This document shows positions 43,448 to 52,226 of a stretch of DNA of 64,000 bases, piece by piece. The position numbers and the translations under genes were made by a program. The stretch comes from LC029 sp036676475 (GTDB taxonomy: Bacteria; Bacillota; Bacilli; Aneurinibacillales; RAOX-1), in assembly GCA_036676475.1 (NCBI GenBank), contig JAKFCU010000036.1:124001-188000 (forward strand). The letters are read 5' to 3'. The notes under the pieces were generated by a model. It made no database searches. It worked only from the letters and a program-made list of their open reading frames with translations, and was not told where the DNA came from. Each line of letters starts with the position of its first letter. The stretch's first letter is position 1.

Positions 43448-44668
43448 ATGTTAAGAGGAAAAACTATTATTTTAGGAGTTACGGGGGGAATCGCGGCTTA
43501 TAAAAGTGCGTCGATTTGCAGTTCGCTTGTACAAAAAGGAGCCCATGTTCACGTGATTTTGAGTGAGTCGGCGCTTCAATTCATCCAACCGCTTACTTTT
43601 CAAGCCCTTTCAAGACATCATGTGATTGTTGATACCTTCGAGGAGAAGGATCCTTCAGTTATTGCCCATATTGATTTGGCGGATCGGGCGGATTTAGTGG
43701 TAGTCGCTCCGGCAACCGCCAATTTTTTGGCTAGAGCTGCCTATGGGTTTGGGGATGATATGCTAACCACTACCCTATTGGCGACAACGGCTCCAGTCAT
43801 GATTTGTCCAGCCATGAATGTGCATATGTACGAGAACCCGGCTGTCCAAAAGAATATGGGTATCTTAAAAGAGCGTGGGGTCTTATTGGTGGAACCCCAA
43901 GAAGGTTTTCTAGCTTGTGGTTATGTTGGGAAAGGAAGATTGGCCGAACCAGTTGATATCGTTCAGGCTATCGAGGCTGTCCTCACTCCTAAGAGGGATC
44001 TGTCCGGAAAAAAAGTGTTGGTTACTGCTGGAGCAACCCGAGAATCCATTGATCCTGTTCGTTTTTTTACGAATCGCTCGACCGGCAAAATGGGGTATGC
44101 CATTGCTGAGCAGGCGAAGGCTAGAGGGGCAGAGGTTGTACTGGTAAGTGGAAAAACGAACTTAGGCCTGCCTAGTGGTGTGGAAATGATACAAGTGGAG
44201 TCTGCCGAGGATATGTTTCAAGCGGTTAACCGAAAAGCTGGAGAAGCGGATATCATCATCAAGGCTGCTGCCGTTGCTGATTATCGGCCTGCTATGATCC
44301 ATGAACAGAAAATGAAGAAAAAAGACGGGAATCTTACGATCGAATTCGTCCGCACGAAGGACATTTTGAAATTTCTAGGTGAACAAAAAGAATCTCAACA
44401 GGTCCTCGTCGGCTTTGCTGCTGAAACGGAAAATGTAGAAGAAAATGCCATGCGGAAAATTGTTGCGAAAAATCTTGATTTGATCGTGGCCAATAATGTG
44501 GCACAAGAAGGAGCGGGCTTTGGAACGGATACGAACATAGTTAGCTTGTACGATCCAAACGGTCTTGTGATTTCACTTCCCCAGTTGTCTAAAAAAGAAG
44601 TGGCTGATCGGATTTTAGATCTTGCATTGCAAAAGTATGAGGAAAAAGCAACGTGTTCGCCCAGATAA
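43448..44668 (+). CDS. coaBC: Bifunctional phosphopantothenoylcysteine decarboxylase/synthetase
   Basis: A 406-residue fusion for two coenzyme A steps. The CoaC flavodoxin-like half (1-185) has APATANFLAR, the PAMN motif in ICPAMNVHMYENP and the lid cysteine in FLACGYVGKGRLAEP. The CoaB half (190-400) has TAGATRESIDPVRFFTNRS and KAAAVADYRP. ATG 43448 follows AGGGGAGAG; an upstream in-frame ATG (43415) was rejected. It overlaps priA by 16 bases. Confidence 0.96.
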   Translation: MLRGKTIILGVTGGIAAYKSASICSSLVQKGAHVHVILSESALQFIQPLTFQALSRHHVIVDTFEEKDPSVIAHIDLADRADLVVVAPATANFLARAAYGFGDDMLTTTLLATTAPVMICPAMNVHMYENPAVQKNMGILKERGVLLVEPQEGFLACGYVGKGRLAEPVDIVQAIEAVLTPKRDLSGKKVLVTAGATRESIDPVRFFTNRSTGKMGYAIAEQAKARGAEVVLVSGKTNLGLPSGVEMIQVESAEDMFQAVNRKAGEADIIIKAAAVADYRPAMIHEQKMKKKDGNLTIEFVRTKDILKFLGEQKESQQVLVGFAAETENVEENAMRKIVAKNLDLIVANNVAQEGAGFGTDTNIVSLYDPNGLVISLPQLSKKEVADRILDLALQKYEEKATCSPR

Positions 44669-47082
44669 TCGTGGATGTTCCCCATGTAGACACAGATAAG
44701 CCGTTTGATTATCGTGTCCCAACGGAGCTAAAGCCCTTCATTACGGTGGGTAGCCGGGTAACGGTTCCGTTTGGAAATCGGGTTATTCAAGGTTATGTGG
44801 TCCATTTAATGGAAACGACGGAGGTTCCCAGAGTAAAGGATATAACTGATGTTTTGGATCCTACCCCTCCTTTGACTGAGGAGCTTATTCAATTAGGCCA
44901 TTGGTTAAGCAAGCGATATATTTGCCGCAGGTATCACGCTTATCAAGCTATGCTTCCGGCAGCCCTGCGTTCCAGCTATAAAAAAGAGGTATTCTTGACG
45001 GAATGGGGAAAATCGCTGTCCGCGTTACTGCCACAGGAAGAAGTCGTTTTGGCTTACTTAGCTAAGCATCAATCGGTTGACTATGAAGGGCTGATGAAAC
45101 TCTTTCCTCAAGAAAAATCCTTTATTCTTCGCGGGATAAAAGAGAAGTGGCTTAGGACCGAACAAGTAGTGAAAGACCGGATTACACGAAAAATGCTCAC
45201 GTATGTCATGCTAGATGGGTCCGAAGAAACGATCCGTGCAGCCATGGAGTCGCTCTCCAAACAAGCGGAGCGCCAACGGGCTATCCTTGAGTATTTGCTT
45301 CATATTCAACGGCCCATTGCTGTAAAGGATTTGCTCCTACAGTTAGGAATCAGTTCTTCCTCCATTAAAACACTTGTAAATAAGGGGCTATTAAAGACCG
45401 AAGAAGTGGAAGAAAGGCGTAATCCATATGCGGGAAGAACGTTTCAATCTGAAGAAGCCGTTTCCTTTACACAAGAACAGGAAGAAGTGATATCCCGGAT
45501 CGATTTTTCACTGTCACAGCAGGAGTTTACTTCTTTTTTGCTCCATGGTGTGACCGGCAGCGGAAAAACAGAAGTATACTTAGAAACGATTGCCCATTGT
45601 ATGGATAGAGGGCAGCAAGCCATTGTGCTTGTTCCGGAAATATCCCTCACTCCACAAATGGTGAATCGGTTCAAGGGGCGCTTCGGGGATCAAGTCGCTG
45701 TCTTACATAGCAAGCTTTCCCAAGGTGAACGATACGATGAATGGAGAAGAATCCGGGAAGGAAAAGTGGATGTCGTGGTTGGGGCCCGATCCGCCATCTT
45801 TGCCCCTTTTACCCGTTTGGGCTTAATTATTATCGATGAGGAGCATGAAGGCTCTTACAAGCAGGAAGAAGCTCCGAGGTATCATGCCCGGGAAGTCGCC
45901 CGCAAAAGAGCAGAATTTCATCATGCGGTAGCCGTATTCGGCAGTGCAACACCGGCTATGGAATCTTATTTCGAGGCGACAACCGGGAAGTCTGAGTTGC
46001 TGGCCATGCCGCAAAGGGTGGGGAACCGTCCTTTGCCCACGGTTCACGTGGTAGATATGCGGGAGGAGTTAAGAGAAGGAAACCGAACCATGTTCAGCCG
46101 CATCTTGTCAAAGGCCATTCAGGATCGACTGCAAAGAGCGGAACAGATGGTCCTTTTCCTGAATCGACGCGGTTTTTCCACCTTTGTTATGTGTCGGTCC
46201 TGCGGACATTCCATGCAATGTGCCCATTGCGACATATCGCTTACCTATCATCGATTCAATCAAACGGTTCGTTGCCATTATTGCGGCTACACCGAGAAGG
46301 AGCCAAGCGAATGTCCCTCTTGCGGGAGCCAGCACATTCGTCATTTTGGAACCGGCACACAAAAGGTGGAAGAGGAATTAAGCCGGCATTTTCCCGGCAT
46401 CCGCGTCATTCGGATGGATGTGGATACGACATCGCAAAAAGGGGCTCATGAGAAGCTTCTAACAATGTTCCGGAAGGGGCAAGGTGATGTCCTTTTAGGA
46501 ACACAAATGATTGCCAAGGGCTTAGATTTTCCAAGAGTCACTTTAGTAGGGGTCATAGCCGCTGATACCATTCTCGGCATGCCAGATTTTCGAGCAGCAG
46601 AAAGAACCTTTCAGCTCCTCACTCAGGTCGGAGGCAGGGCAGGTCGACATCTCCTGCCAGGGGAAGCCATCATTCAAACCTATAATCCGGACCACTATAG
46701 TATCCAACTAGCGAAAGATCATGCTTATGAAGGTTTTTTTTCAATGGAAATTAAACACCGGTATGAAAAAGGGTACCCTCCCTACTACCGCCTAATTCTC
46801 TTTACTTTTTCTTCGCCTGATGTTCCGCTTGTGGTGAAAAGGGCTGATGCATGGGCAAAGAATCTGAGGAGGATTTTACCCGCGAGTGTGTTCTTATTGG
46901 GGCCTGTTGCCTCCCCCATTCCTCGGATCAAAGATAGATATCGATTCCAATGCATGATAAAATATAAAAACGAACCGGAAGTATTATCCAACGTGAAAAG
47001 CATGGTGGATCAATTTGTCCACCACTATCGAAATGAGGATATTCAACTGACCGTGGATGTAGATCCTCAGATGTTAATGTAG
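44653..47082 (+). CDS. priA: Primosomal replication restart helicase PriA
   Basis: An 809-residue SF2 helicase that reloads the replisome at abandoned forks and recombination intermediates. The 3'-DNA-binding domain is at about 1-100. Walker A GSGKT is at 302-306 and DEEH at 395-398. A cysteine-rich zinc module (CRSCGHSMQCAHC, CHYC, CPSC, about 515-560) lies within the helicase. The start is GTG at 44653 inside the coaBC end, behind GAGGAAAA. It is followed by a large palindrome before def. Confidence 0.96.
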   Translation: MFAQIIVDVPHVDTDKPFDYRVPTELKPFITVGSRVTVPFGNRVIQGYVVHLMETTEVPRVKDITDVLDPTPPLTEELIQLGHWLSKRYICRRYHAYQAMLPAALRSSYKKEVFLTEWGKSLSALLPQEEVVLAYLAKHQSVDYEGLMKLFPQEKSFILRGIKEKWLRTEQVVKDRITRKMLTYVMLDGSEETIRAAMESLSKQAERQRAILEYLLHIQRPIAVKDLLLQLGISSSSIKTLVNKGLLKTEEVEERRNPYAGRTFQSEEAVSFTQEQEEVISRIDFSLSQQEFTSFLLHGVTGSGKTEVYLETIAHCMDRGQQAIVLVPEISLTPQMVNRFKGRFGDQVAVLHSKLSQGERYDEWRRIREGKVDVVVGARSAIFAPFTRLGLIIIDEEHEGSYKQEEAPRYHAREVARKRAEFHHAVAVFGSATPAMESYFEATTGKSELLAMPQRVGNRPLPTVHVVDMREELREGNRTMFSRILSKAIQDRLQRAEQMVLFLNRRGFSTFVMCRSCGHSMQCAHCDISLTYHRFNQTVRCHYCGYTEKEPSECPSCGSQHIRHFGTGTQKVEEELSRHFPGIRVIRMDVDTTSQKGAHEKLLTMFRKGQGDVLLGTQMIAKGLDFPRVTLVGVIAADTILGMPDFRAAERTFQLLTQVGGRAGRHLLPGEAIIQTYNPDHYSIQLAKDHAYEGFFSMEIKHRYEKGYPPYYRLILFTFSSPDVPLVVKRADAWAKNLRRILPASVFLLGPVASPIPRIKDRYRFQCMIKYKNEPEVLSNVKSMVDQFVHHYRNEDIQLTVDVDPQMLM

Positions 47083-47090
47083 TTACCATC

Positions 47091-47178
47091 CCCCCTCTTG
47101 ACATCAAGGGGTAAACCCTCAGTTCTGATGAAATTCATTTTATCAGAACTGACCCGAAGGGTTGATGTCAAGAGGGGG
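47091..47178 (+). repeat. Cloverleaf-forming palindrome between priA and def
   Basis: Outer arms CCCCCTCTTGACATCAA (47091-47107) and TTGATGTCAAGAGGGGG (47162-47178) pair perfectly over 17 bp. Inside are three hairpins: AGGG-GTAAA-CCCT (47107-47119), CAGTTCTGAT (47120-47129) with ATCAGAACTG (47142-47151), and ACCC-GAA-GGGT (47152-47162). No T-run follows, so it is not an ordinary terminator. The def ribosome site AAGGAGG comes 13 bases after it. Confidence 0.82.
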
Positions 47179-47205
47179 AAGAGAGATACAAGGAGGAAAT
47201 CATAA

Positions 47206-47679
47206 ATGGGTATTCGCATGATCGTAAAGCACCCTGAAACCTTACTTAGAGAGCGATGCATAGAGGTGAAAAATTTTAACGCAAATTTGCATAAGCTTTT
47301 AGATGATATGGCACAAACGATGTACGATGCGGATGGAGTTGGTTTAGCTGCCCCCCAGGTAGGAATCTTAAAACGCGTGATTGTCATGGATTGCGGAGAT
47401 GGCTTGATTGAAATGGTTAATCCAGTGATTGTAGAAAGAGAAGGAGAGCAATTTGGGCCGGAAGGTTGCCTCAGTATACCTGGATTGATGGGGGATGTCC
47501 GCAGAGCGATGAAGGTGAAGGCTACAGGCTTTGACCGAGATGGAAATCCAATTGAAGTGGCGGGAGAAGAGCTATTAGCTCGCTGTATTCAGCATGAGAT
47601 TGATCATTTAAACGGTGTTTTGTTTATTGATCTAGCGGAACAAATGTACGAAAAGGATCCGAATGAACCTGATCGTTAA
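47206..47679 (+). CDS. def: Peptide deformylase
   Basis: A 157-residue metal enzyme that removes the formyl group from new proteins. The three motifs are GVGLAAPQ (44-51), EGCLS (86-90, Cys88 as metal ligand) and QHEIDHLNG (129-137, His130, His134 and catalytic Glu131). Short length is typical of the simpler class. AAGGAGG lies upstream. It is paired with fmt, the enzyme that adds the formyl group. Confidence 0.97.
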   Translation: MGIRMIVKHPETLLRERCIEVKNFNANLHKLLDDMAQTMYDADGVGLAAPQVGILKRVIVMDCGDGLIEMVNPVIVEREGEQFGPEGCLSIPGLMGDVRRAMKVKATGFDRDGNPIEVAGEELLARCIQHEIDHLNGVLFIDLAEQMYEKDPNEPDR

Positions 47680-47719
47680 AGGGAAGTGAGAAACTGGCAT
47701 GTGATGCCAGTTTCTTCTT

Positions 47720-47764
47720 TAGGTAAAGTATTATACGCAAATAGCTACGCATCTAGCTTTCTTA
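47720..47764 (+). repeat. Interspersed repeat copy before fmt
   Basis: A copy truncated at its 5' end, starting TAGGTAAAGTATTATACGCA, with central TAGCTAC-GCAT-CTAGCT and end TTTCTTA. The fmt ribosome site GGAGGA begins immediately after it. Confidence 0.87.
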
Positions 47765-47773
47765 GGAGGAAAC

Positions 47774-48721
47774 ATGAAAATGAAGATTGTCTTTATGGGA
47801 ACCCCGGATTTTGCGGTTCCATGTTTAGAAAAGTTAATCCAAGCCGGCTATCACATCCTGGAGGTCGTCACTCAGCCTGATCGCCCCAAAGGGAGAAAGA
47901 GGGAGATGACTCCACCCCCTGTTAAAGCAGCCGCCCTCGAACATGGCATCCCTGTTTTTCAGCCGGAAAAATTAAGGGAAATAGGTGCTGTTGAGCATCT
48001 GCTAGCCCTGAAACCAGATCTTATTGTTACTGCGGCATATGGTCAGATCCTACCGAAGGAAATCATTGAGCTTCCCCAATACGGATGCATTAATGTACAT
48101 GCTTCATTACTGCCCAAATACCGTGGAGGAGCCCCGATCCATAAATCAATCATAGACGGCGAAACACAGACAGGGGTCACCATTATGTATATGGTGGAAA
48201 AACTAGATGCCGGCGATATCTTAACTCAAGTAGTGGTGCCCATTGAAGAAGAAGATCATGTAGGGACTGTTCATGACAAACTAGCCAAAGCGGGGTCTGA
48301 TTTATTGATACAGACTGTTCCTTTGTTGCTAGAGGAAAAGCTAGTTCCGAAAAAACAAGAGGAATCGGAAGTTACTTATGCTTGGAATATTCAGCGAGAA
48401 GATGAAAGAATTGATTGGAATCGATCGGCCAGGGAAATCTATAACCAAATTCGCGGTTTGAATCCATGGCCGGTTGCATACTCTCAATTAGAAGGTCAAG
48501 TTTTCAAAATTTGGTGGGCTAAGGAATTAGCTCAAGCGCAAAGTCATTTTGAGCCAGGAACTATTATGCAGATTAGTCCAGAAGGAATTGATGTAGCTTG
48601 TGGCCAAGGTGTTCTTCGTTTATTGGAGGTTCAACCGTCGGGTAAGAAAAAAATGGATGTCATGGATTACGTGCGGGGTATGGGACAAAGTCTGCAAGTA
48701 GGGATGAAGTTTATTAAGTAA
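47774..48721 (+). CDS. fmt: Methionyl-tRNA formyltransferase
   Basis: A 315-residue enzyme that formylates initiator Met-tRNA. The N-terminal formyltransferase domain has the catalytic stretch NVHASLLPKYRGGAPIHKSI, including the Asn-His pair, and GVTIMYMVEKLDAGDIL with its Asp. The C-terminal OB-like domain (about 205-310) binds tRNA. GGAGGA is three bases before the ATG at 47774; a second ATG six bases later is possible. It is separated from def by a repeat copy and from rsmB by three tandem copies. Confidence 0.96.
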   Translation: MKMKIVFMGTPDFAVPCLEKLIQAGYHILEVVTQPDRPKGRKREMTPPPVKAAALEHGIPVFQPEKLREIGAVEHLLALKPDLIVTAAYGQILPKEIIELPQYGCINVHASLLPKYRGGAPIHKSIIDGETQTGVTIMYMVEKLDAGDILTQVVVPIEEEDHVGTVHDKLAKAGSDLLIQTVPLLLEEKLVPKKQEESEVTYAWNIQREDERIDWNRSAREIYNQIRGLNPWPVAYSQLEGQVFKIWWAKELAQAQSHFEPGTIMQISPEGIDVACGQGVLRLLEVQPSGKKKMDVMDYVRGMGQSLQVGMKFIK

Positions 48722-48739
48722 TGCACGTAGTTGTGAATT

Positions 48740-48789
48740 ACTTATCGGAAAGTATTAAACGCAAATAGCTACGCATGTAGCTTTCTTAC
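48740..48789 (+). repeat. Tandem repeat array, unit 1
   Basis: First of three 50-bp units. It has AAGTATTAAACGC where the other two have AAGTATTATACGC, then the stem TAGCTAC-GCAT-GTAGCT. Confidence 0.95.
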
Positions 48790-48839
48790 ACTTATCGGAA
48801 AGTATTATACGCAAATAGCTACGCATGTAGCTTTCTTAC
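48790..48839 (+). repeat. Tandem repeat array, unit 2
   Basis: Second unit, exactly in period with the first and differing from it by a single base. Confidence 0.95.
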
Positions 48840-48889
48840 ACTTATCAGAAAGTATTATACGCAAATAGCTACGCATGTAGCTTTCTTAC
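48840..48889 (+). repeat. Tandem repeat array, unit 3
   Basis: Third unit; CTTATCAGAA replaces CTTATCGGAA. The rsmB ribosome site AAGGAGGG follows four bases later. Confidence 0.95.
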
Positions 48890-48908
48890 AATAAGGAGGG
48901 ATCAGGAT

Positions 48909-50282
48909 ATGGCGGTTGCAAATAATCAGTCTGGCCGTTCAATTGCCCTGGAAGTATTAATAGAAGTGGAAAGAAAAAGGGCATTTAGCAACCTTGAATT
49001 AAATGCAGCTTTAAAACGTTCTACCCTCGATCGCCGCGAGGCGAGTCTTGCTACAGAGCTTGTTTATGGCACCCTTTCCCGTTTAAACACGTTGGATTGG
49101 TTAGCCAACCAACTCTTAACCAAGCCAATCCATAAACTAGAGCCATGGCTTCGCAATCTTCTTCGGCTCTCTCTTTACCAACTGAAATATTTGGACAAGA
49201 TTCCTGATCGTGCCGTTGTTCATGAGGCAGTAGAGGAAGCGAAGCGGCATGGACATCAAGGAACCGTCGGATTGTTGAATGGCGTTCTTCGCAATTTTCA
49301 ACGAAGGAGAGAGGAACTGCAAATTCCTGCCCCTTGGCCAAAGTTTAAAAAAATTGCTATCGAACATTCCCATCCGGAGTGGCTAGTGAAGCGATGGTTA
49401 GGGATATATGGAGAAAAAGAAACGGTAGCGATGTGTCAAATGAATAATCAACCCCCATCGATCAGCCTTCGGGCGAACCGATTAAAGGGGACAAAGGAAG
49501 ATTTGATCCAGTTATTAGAAGAGGAATTCCCTGATGCAAGAATGAAAGCATCCCAAGTTACGGAAGAAGGTTTATTGATCTCCCAGGTTGGTAATCCGGC
49601 TTTATCCCACGCTTTTCAAAAAGGGTGGTGTACGATTCAGGATGAAAGCTCCATGTTAGTGGCTTATGCTCTTGCATCGAAACCTGGAATGGCTGTTTTG
49701 GATACATGTGCTGCACCGGGAGGGAAAACTACGCATATTGCTGAAACGATGCAGAATCAAGGGAGTATTATGGCTTTGGATATACATGCTTACAAGCTAA
49801 AGCTCATTGAAGAAAATGCCGCCCGATTGGGAATTAATATTATCCAAACGAAGCAAGCGGATGCCATGGACCTGCCGGCTGACTTATCCAAGGATCCGTT
49901 TGATCGCATTTTAGTGGATGCTCCATGTACAGGATTTGGAGTGATTCGCCGAAAGCCTGATTTAAAATGGCAAAAAAGTGAGAAAGATATGGAGGCTATT
50001 GCCAAAATTCAGCTTCAGATCCTTAAGCAAGCTTCTCAATGGATCAAATCGGATGGTTATTTGATATACAGTACCTGTACGGTTGATCCTGAAGAAAACG
50101 GACGTCTCGTTCATCAATTTGTAGATGAAAATCCTGATTTTGCTTTAGATTCTTCTCTAATAAAGGATATGCCCGAAGAGCTCCATCCATATTTTCATAA
50201 ATCCGGCAGTTACATTCAAATCCTGCCTCAGTATTTGGGGAGTGATGGATTTTTTATTGCTAGGATAAAAAGAAAGCCATAA
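48909..50282 (+). CDS. rsmB: 16S rRNA (cytosine-967-C5) methyltransferase RsmB
   Basis: A 457-residue fusion of an N-terminal NusB-like RNA-binding domain (about 8-140) and a SAM-dependent m5C methyltransferase domain. The SAM motif is DTCAAPGGKTTHIAE, and the two catalytic-cycle cysteines lie in DAPCTGFGVIRRKPD and STCTVDPEEN. The ATG follows GGAGGGATCAGG. It belongs to the translation-related run with def, fmt and rlmN. Confidence 0.95.
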   Translation: MAVANNQSGRSIALEVLIEVERKRAFSNLELNAALKRSTLDRREASLATELVYGTLSRLNTLDWLANQLLTKPIHKLEPWLRNLLRLSLYQLKYLDKIPDRAVVHEAVEEAKRHGHQGTVGLLNGVLRNFQRRREELQIPAPWPKFKKIAIEHSHPEWLVKRWLGIYGEKETVAMCQMNNQPPSISLRANRLKGTKEDLIQLLEEEFPDARMKASQVTEEGLLISQVGNPALSHAFQKGWCTIQDESSMLVAYALASKPGMAVLDTCAAPGGKTTHIAETMQNQGSIMALDIHAYKLKLIEENAARLGINIIQTKQADAMDLPADLSKDPFDRILVDAPCTGFGVIRRKPDLKWQKSEKDMEAIAKIQLQILKQASQWIKSDGYLIYSTCTVDPEENGRLVHQFVDENPDFALDSSLIKDMPEELHPYFHKSGSYIQILPQYLGSDGFFIARIKRKP

Positions 50283-50383
50283 CCTGATGTTTTGAGAATT
50301 TTGTTCTTTTCAGAATCGTTATGTTAAAATGAAGGAAAGAATTGAAGCGTACATATTGAACAAAATAGATAAAAAGGAAAGAA

Positions 50384-51454
50384 ATGGTGATTTTATTGAA
50401 ACCATTAATTTATGATTTGCGTTTCGAAGGTCTGCAGGACTGGTTGGAGGCAAATGGAGAAAAGAGTTTTCGCGCAGGTCAAATCTACGATTGGTTATAT
50501 GTCAAAAGGGTATCAAGCTTTGAAGACATGTCAAATCTTTCGAAGGGGCTCCGGGAGAAGTTAAGTACTCATTTTACAATTGCAGGTTTACAAGAGATCA
50601 CACGCCATCAATCAGCTGATGGAACCGTAAAATTCTTGTTCTCCTTACATGATGAACATGCTATTGAAACGGTGATCATGCGTCACAATTATGGGAACAG
50701 CATTTGTGTGACGACGCAAGTAGGGTGCAGGATCGGCTGTACCTTCTGCGCCTCTACCTTGGGAGGATTAAAGCGTGATTTGACAGCGGGAGAAATTGTG
50801 TCACAAGTGCTGATGGCGCAGCGTGCACTAGACCCTGAAGAAGAAAGAGCGAGCCATGTAGTCGTCATGGGGATCGGTGAGCCCTTTGAAAATTTTGATG
50901 CTTTGCTCGATTTTCTTTATATCATTAATCATGATAAGGGTTTGAACATAGGACAACGGCATATTACAGTTTCTACTAGTGGCATCGTACCCCAAATTTA
51001 TCAATGGGCAGATGATATGAATCAATTTAATTTAGCGATCTCCTTGCATGCACCGAATACAGAAATTCGTACACGCTTAATGCCGGTCAATCGACGGTTC
51101 CCCTTGGATGAGCTAATGGAGGCCTGCCGCTATTATGTCAATCAAACGGGCCGACGCATTACGTTTGAATATGGATTATTCGGCGGCGTGAATGACCAGG
51201 TCAAGCATGCTGAAGAACTAGCTGAATTAATCGGCAATTTGAATTGCCACGTGAATCTTATTCCTGTCAATTATGTGCCGGAGCGGGATTACGTGAGAAC
51301 ATCCAAAAATGACATTTTCAACTTTCTAAAGACGCTGCAGAAGCGAGGGATCAATGCAACGATTCGCCGTGAACATGGCAGTGACATTGCAGCTGCCTGT
51401 GGACAATTAAGAGCACAGCATGCAAAGACCCAGGAAAAGGAACATACGAGGTGA
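50384..51454 (+). CDS. rlmN: 23S rRNA/tRNA (adenine-C2) methyltransferase RlmN
   Basis: A 356-residue radical SAM enzyme that methylates A2503 of 23S rRNA and A37 of some tRNAs. The cluster motif is Cys115, Cys119, Cys122 in GCRIGCTFCAS, and GIGEPFENFDAL follows. The C-terminal mechanistic cysteine lies in DIAAACGQL. ATG 50384 has a short spacing to AAGGAAAG; a TTG at 50396 is an alternative. It ends eight bases before the prpC start. Confidence 0.95.
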   Translation: MVILLKPLIYDLRFEGLQDWLEANGEKSFRAGQIYDWLYVKRVSSFEDMSNLSKGLREKLSTHFTIAGLQEITRHQSADGTVKFLFSLHDEHAIETVIMRHNYGNSICVTTQVGCRIGCTFCASTLGGLKRDLTAGEIVSQVLMAQRALDPEEERASHVVVMGIGEPFENFDALLDFLYIINHDKGLNIGQRHITVSTSGIVPQIYQWADDMNQFNLAISLHAPNTEIRTRLMPVNRRFPLDELMEACRYYVNQTGRRITFEYGLFGGVNDQVKHAEELAELIGNLNCHVNLIPVNYVPERDYVRTSKNDIFNFLKTLQKRGINATIRREHGSDIAAACGQLRAQHAKTQEKEHTR

Positions 51455-51461
51455 AACGGGA

Positions 51462-52226
51462 ATGGAGGCAGCCTACAAAACACATATTGGCTGTGTGAGG
51501 GCTTTAAATGAGGATACGGGTGCGGTTGTCGAGCATCAAAATGGCTATTTGATTGCCATCGTCGCTGACGGGATGGGGGGGCATCAGGCTGGCGATGTAG
51601 CTAGTCTGATGGCGGTTGATATTATGAAGATGGAACTTTTGAAGCTTCCCGATCATTTGACGCCGGAGGATGGGATTGATTATCTTGACCGTGCGATTCT
51701 GAAAGCAAATGATGCGATTTACCAATATGCCAAGAGCCATGATGATTGTCATGGCATGGGCACCACGATTGCCGCCTGCATGGCCAACAAGGAGTGGCTC
51801 GTTATTGGGCATATTGGAGATAGTCGAATCTATCGCATCTCTAACGATGGCATCCGGCAACTGACTCAAGATCACTCTTTAGTGAATGAGCTGTTAAAAA
51901 GTGGTCAAATCTCACAAGAAGAGGCTCTTAACCATCCGCAGAAAAATATTTTAGTCCGTGCCTTAGGCACTGAATTTAGTGTGGATGTGGAGCTTAGAGC
52001 GATGGAGTGGGATCCGGAGGACAGGCTATTAATTTGCTCAGATGGCCTCTCGAATAAAGTGACCTCACAAGAAATGTGGCAGACCATTCAAGAAGCCCGA
52101 TCAACAGAAGAAGCGGTGGAGGTTTTGATCGATCTGGCCTTGACGGCTGGCGGGGAAGATAACATAACGGCGATTGTGATTGCCCATCATTTGTCCCAGG
52201 ATGAGCGAAATGGGGTGTCTGAATGA
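51462..52226 (+). CDS. prpC: PP2C-type Ser/Thr phosphatase PrpC (Stp)
   Basis: A 254-residue metal-dependent phosphatase that reverses phosphorylation by PrkC. PP2C metal residues appear in ALNEDTG, VADGMGGHQAGD, ICSDGLSNKV and GGEDNIT. The length equals B. subtilis PrpC. ATG 51462 is seven bases after GAGGTGA, which covers the rlmN stop; an in-frame ATG at 51420 is inside rlmN. It overlaps prkC by four bases. Confidence 0.96.
   Translation: MEAAYKTHIGCVRALNEDTGAVVEHQNGYLIAIVADGMGGHQAGDVASLMAVDIMKMELLKLPDHLTPEDGIDYLDRAILKANDAIYQYAKSHDDCHGMGTTIAACMANKEWLVIGHIGDSRIYRISNDGIRQLTQDHSLVNELLKSGQISQEEALNHPQKNILVRALGTEFSVDVELRAMEWDPEDRLLICSDGLSNKVTSQEMWQTIQEARSTEEAVEVLIDLALTAGGEDNITAIVIAHHLSQDERNGVSE

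Noticed and set aside
48740..48889. CRISPR array
   Set aside because: The three 50-bp units abut with no unique spacers between them, and no cas genes are near.
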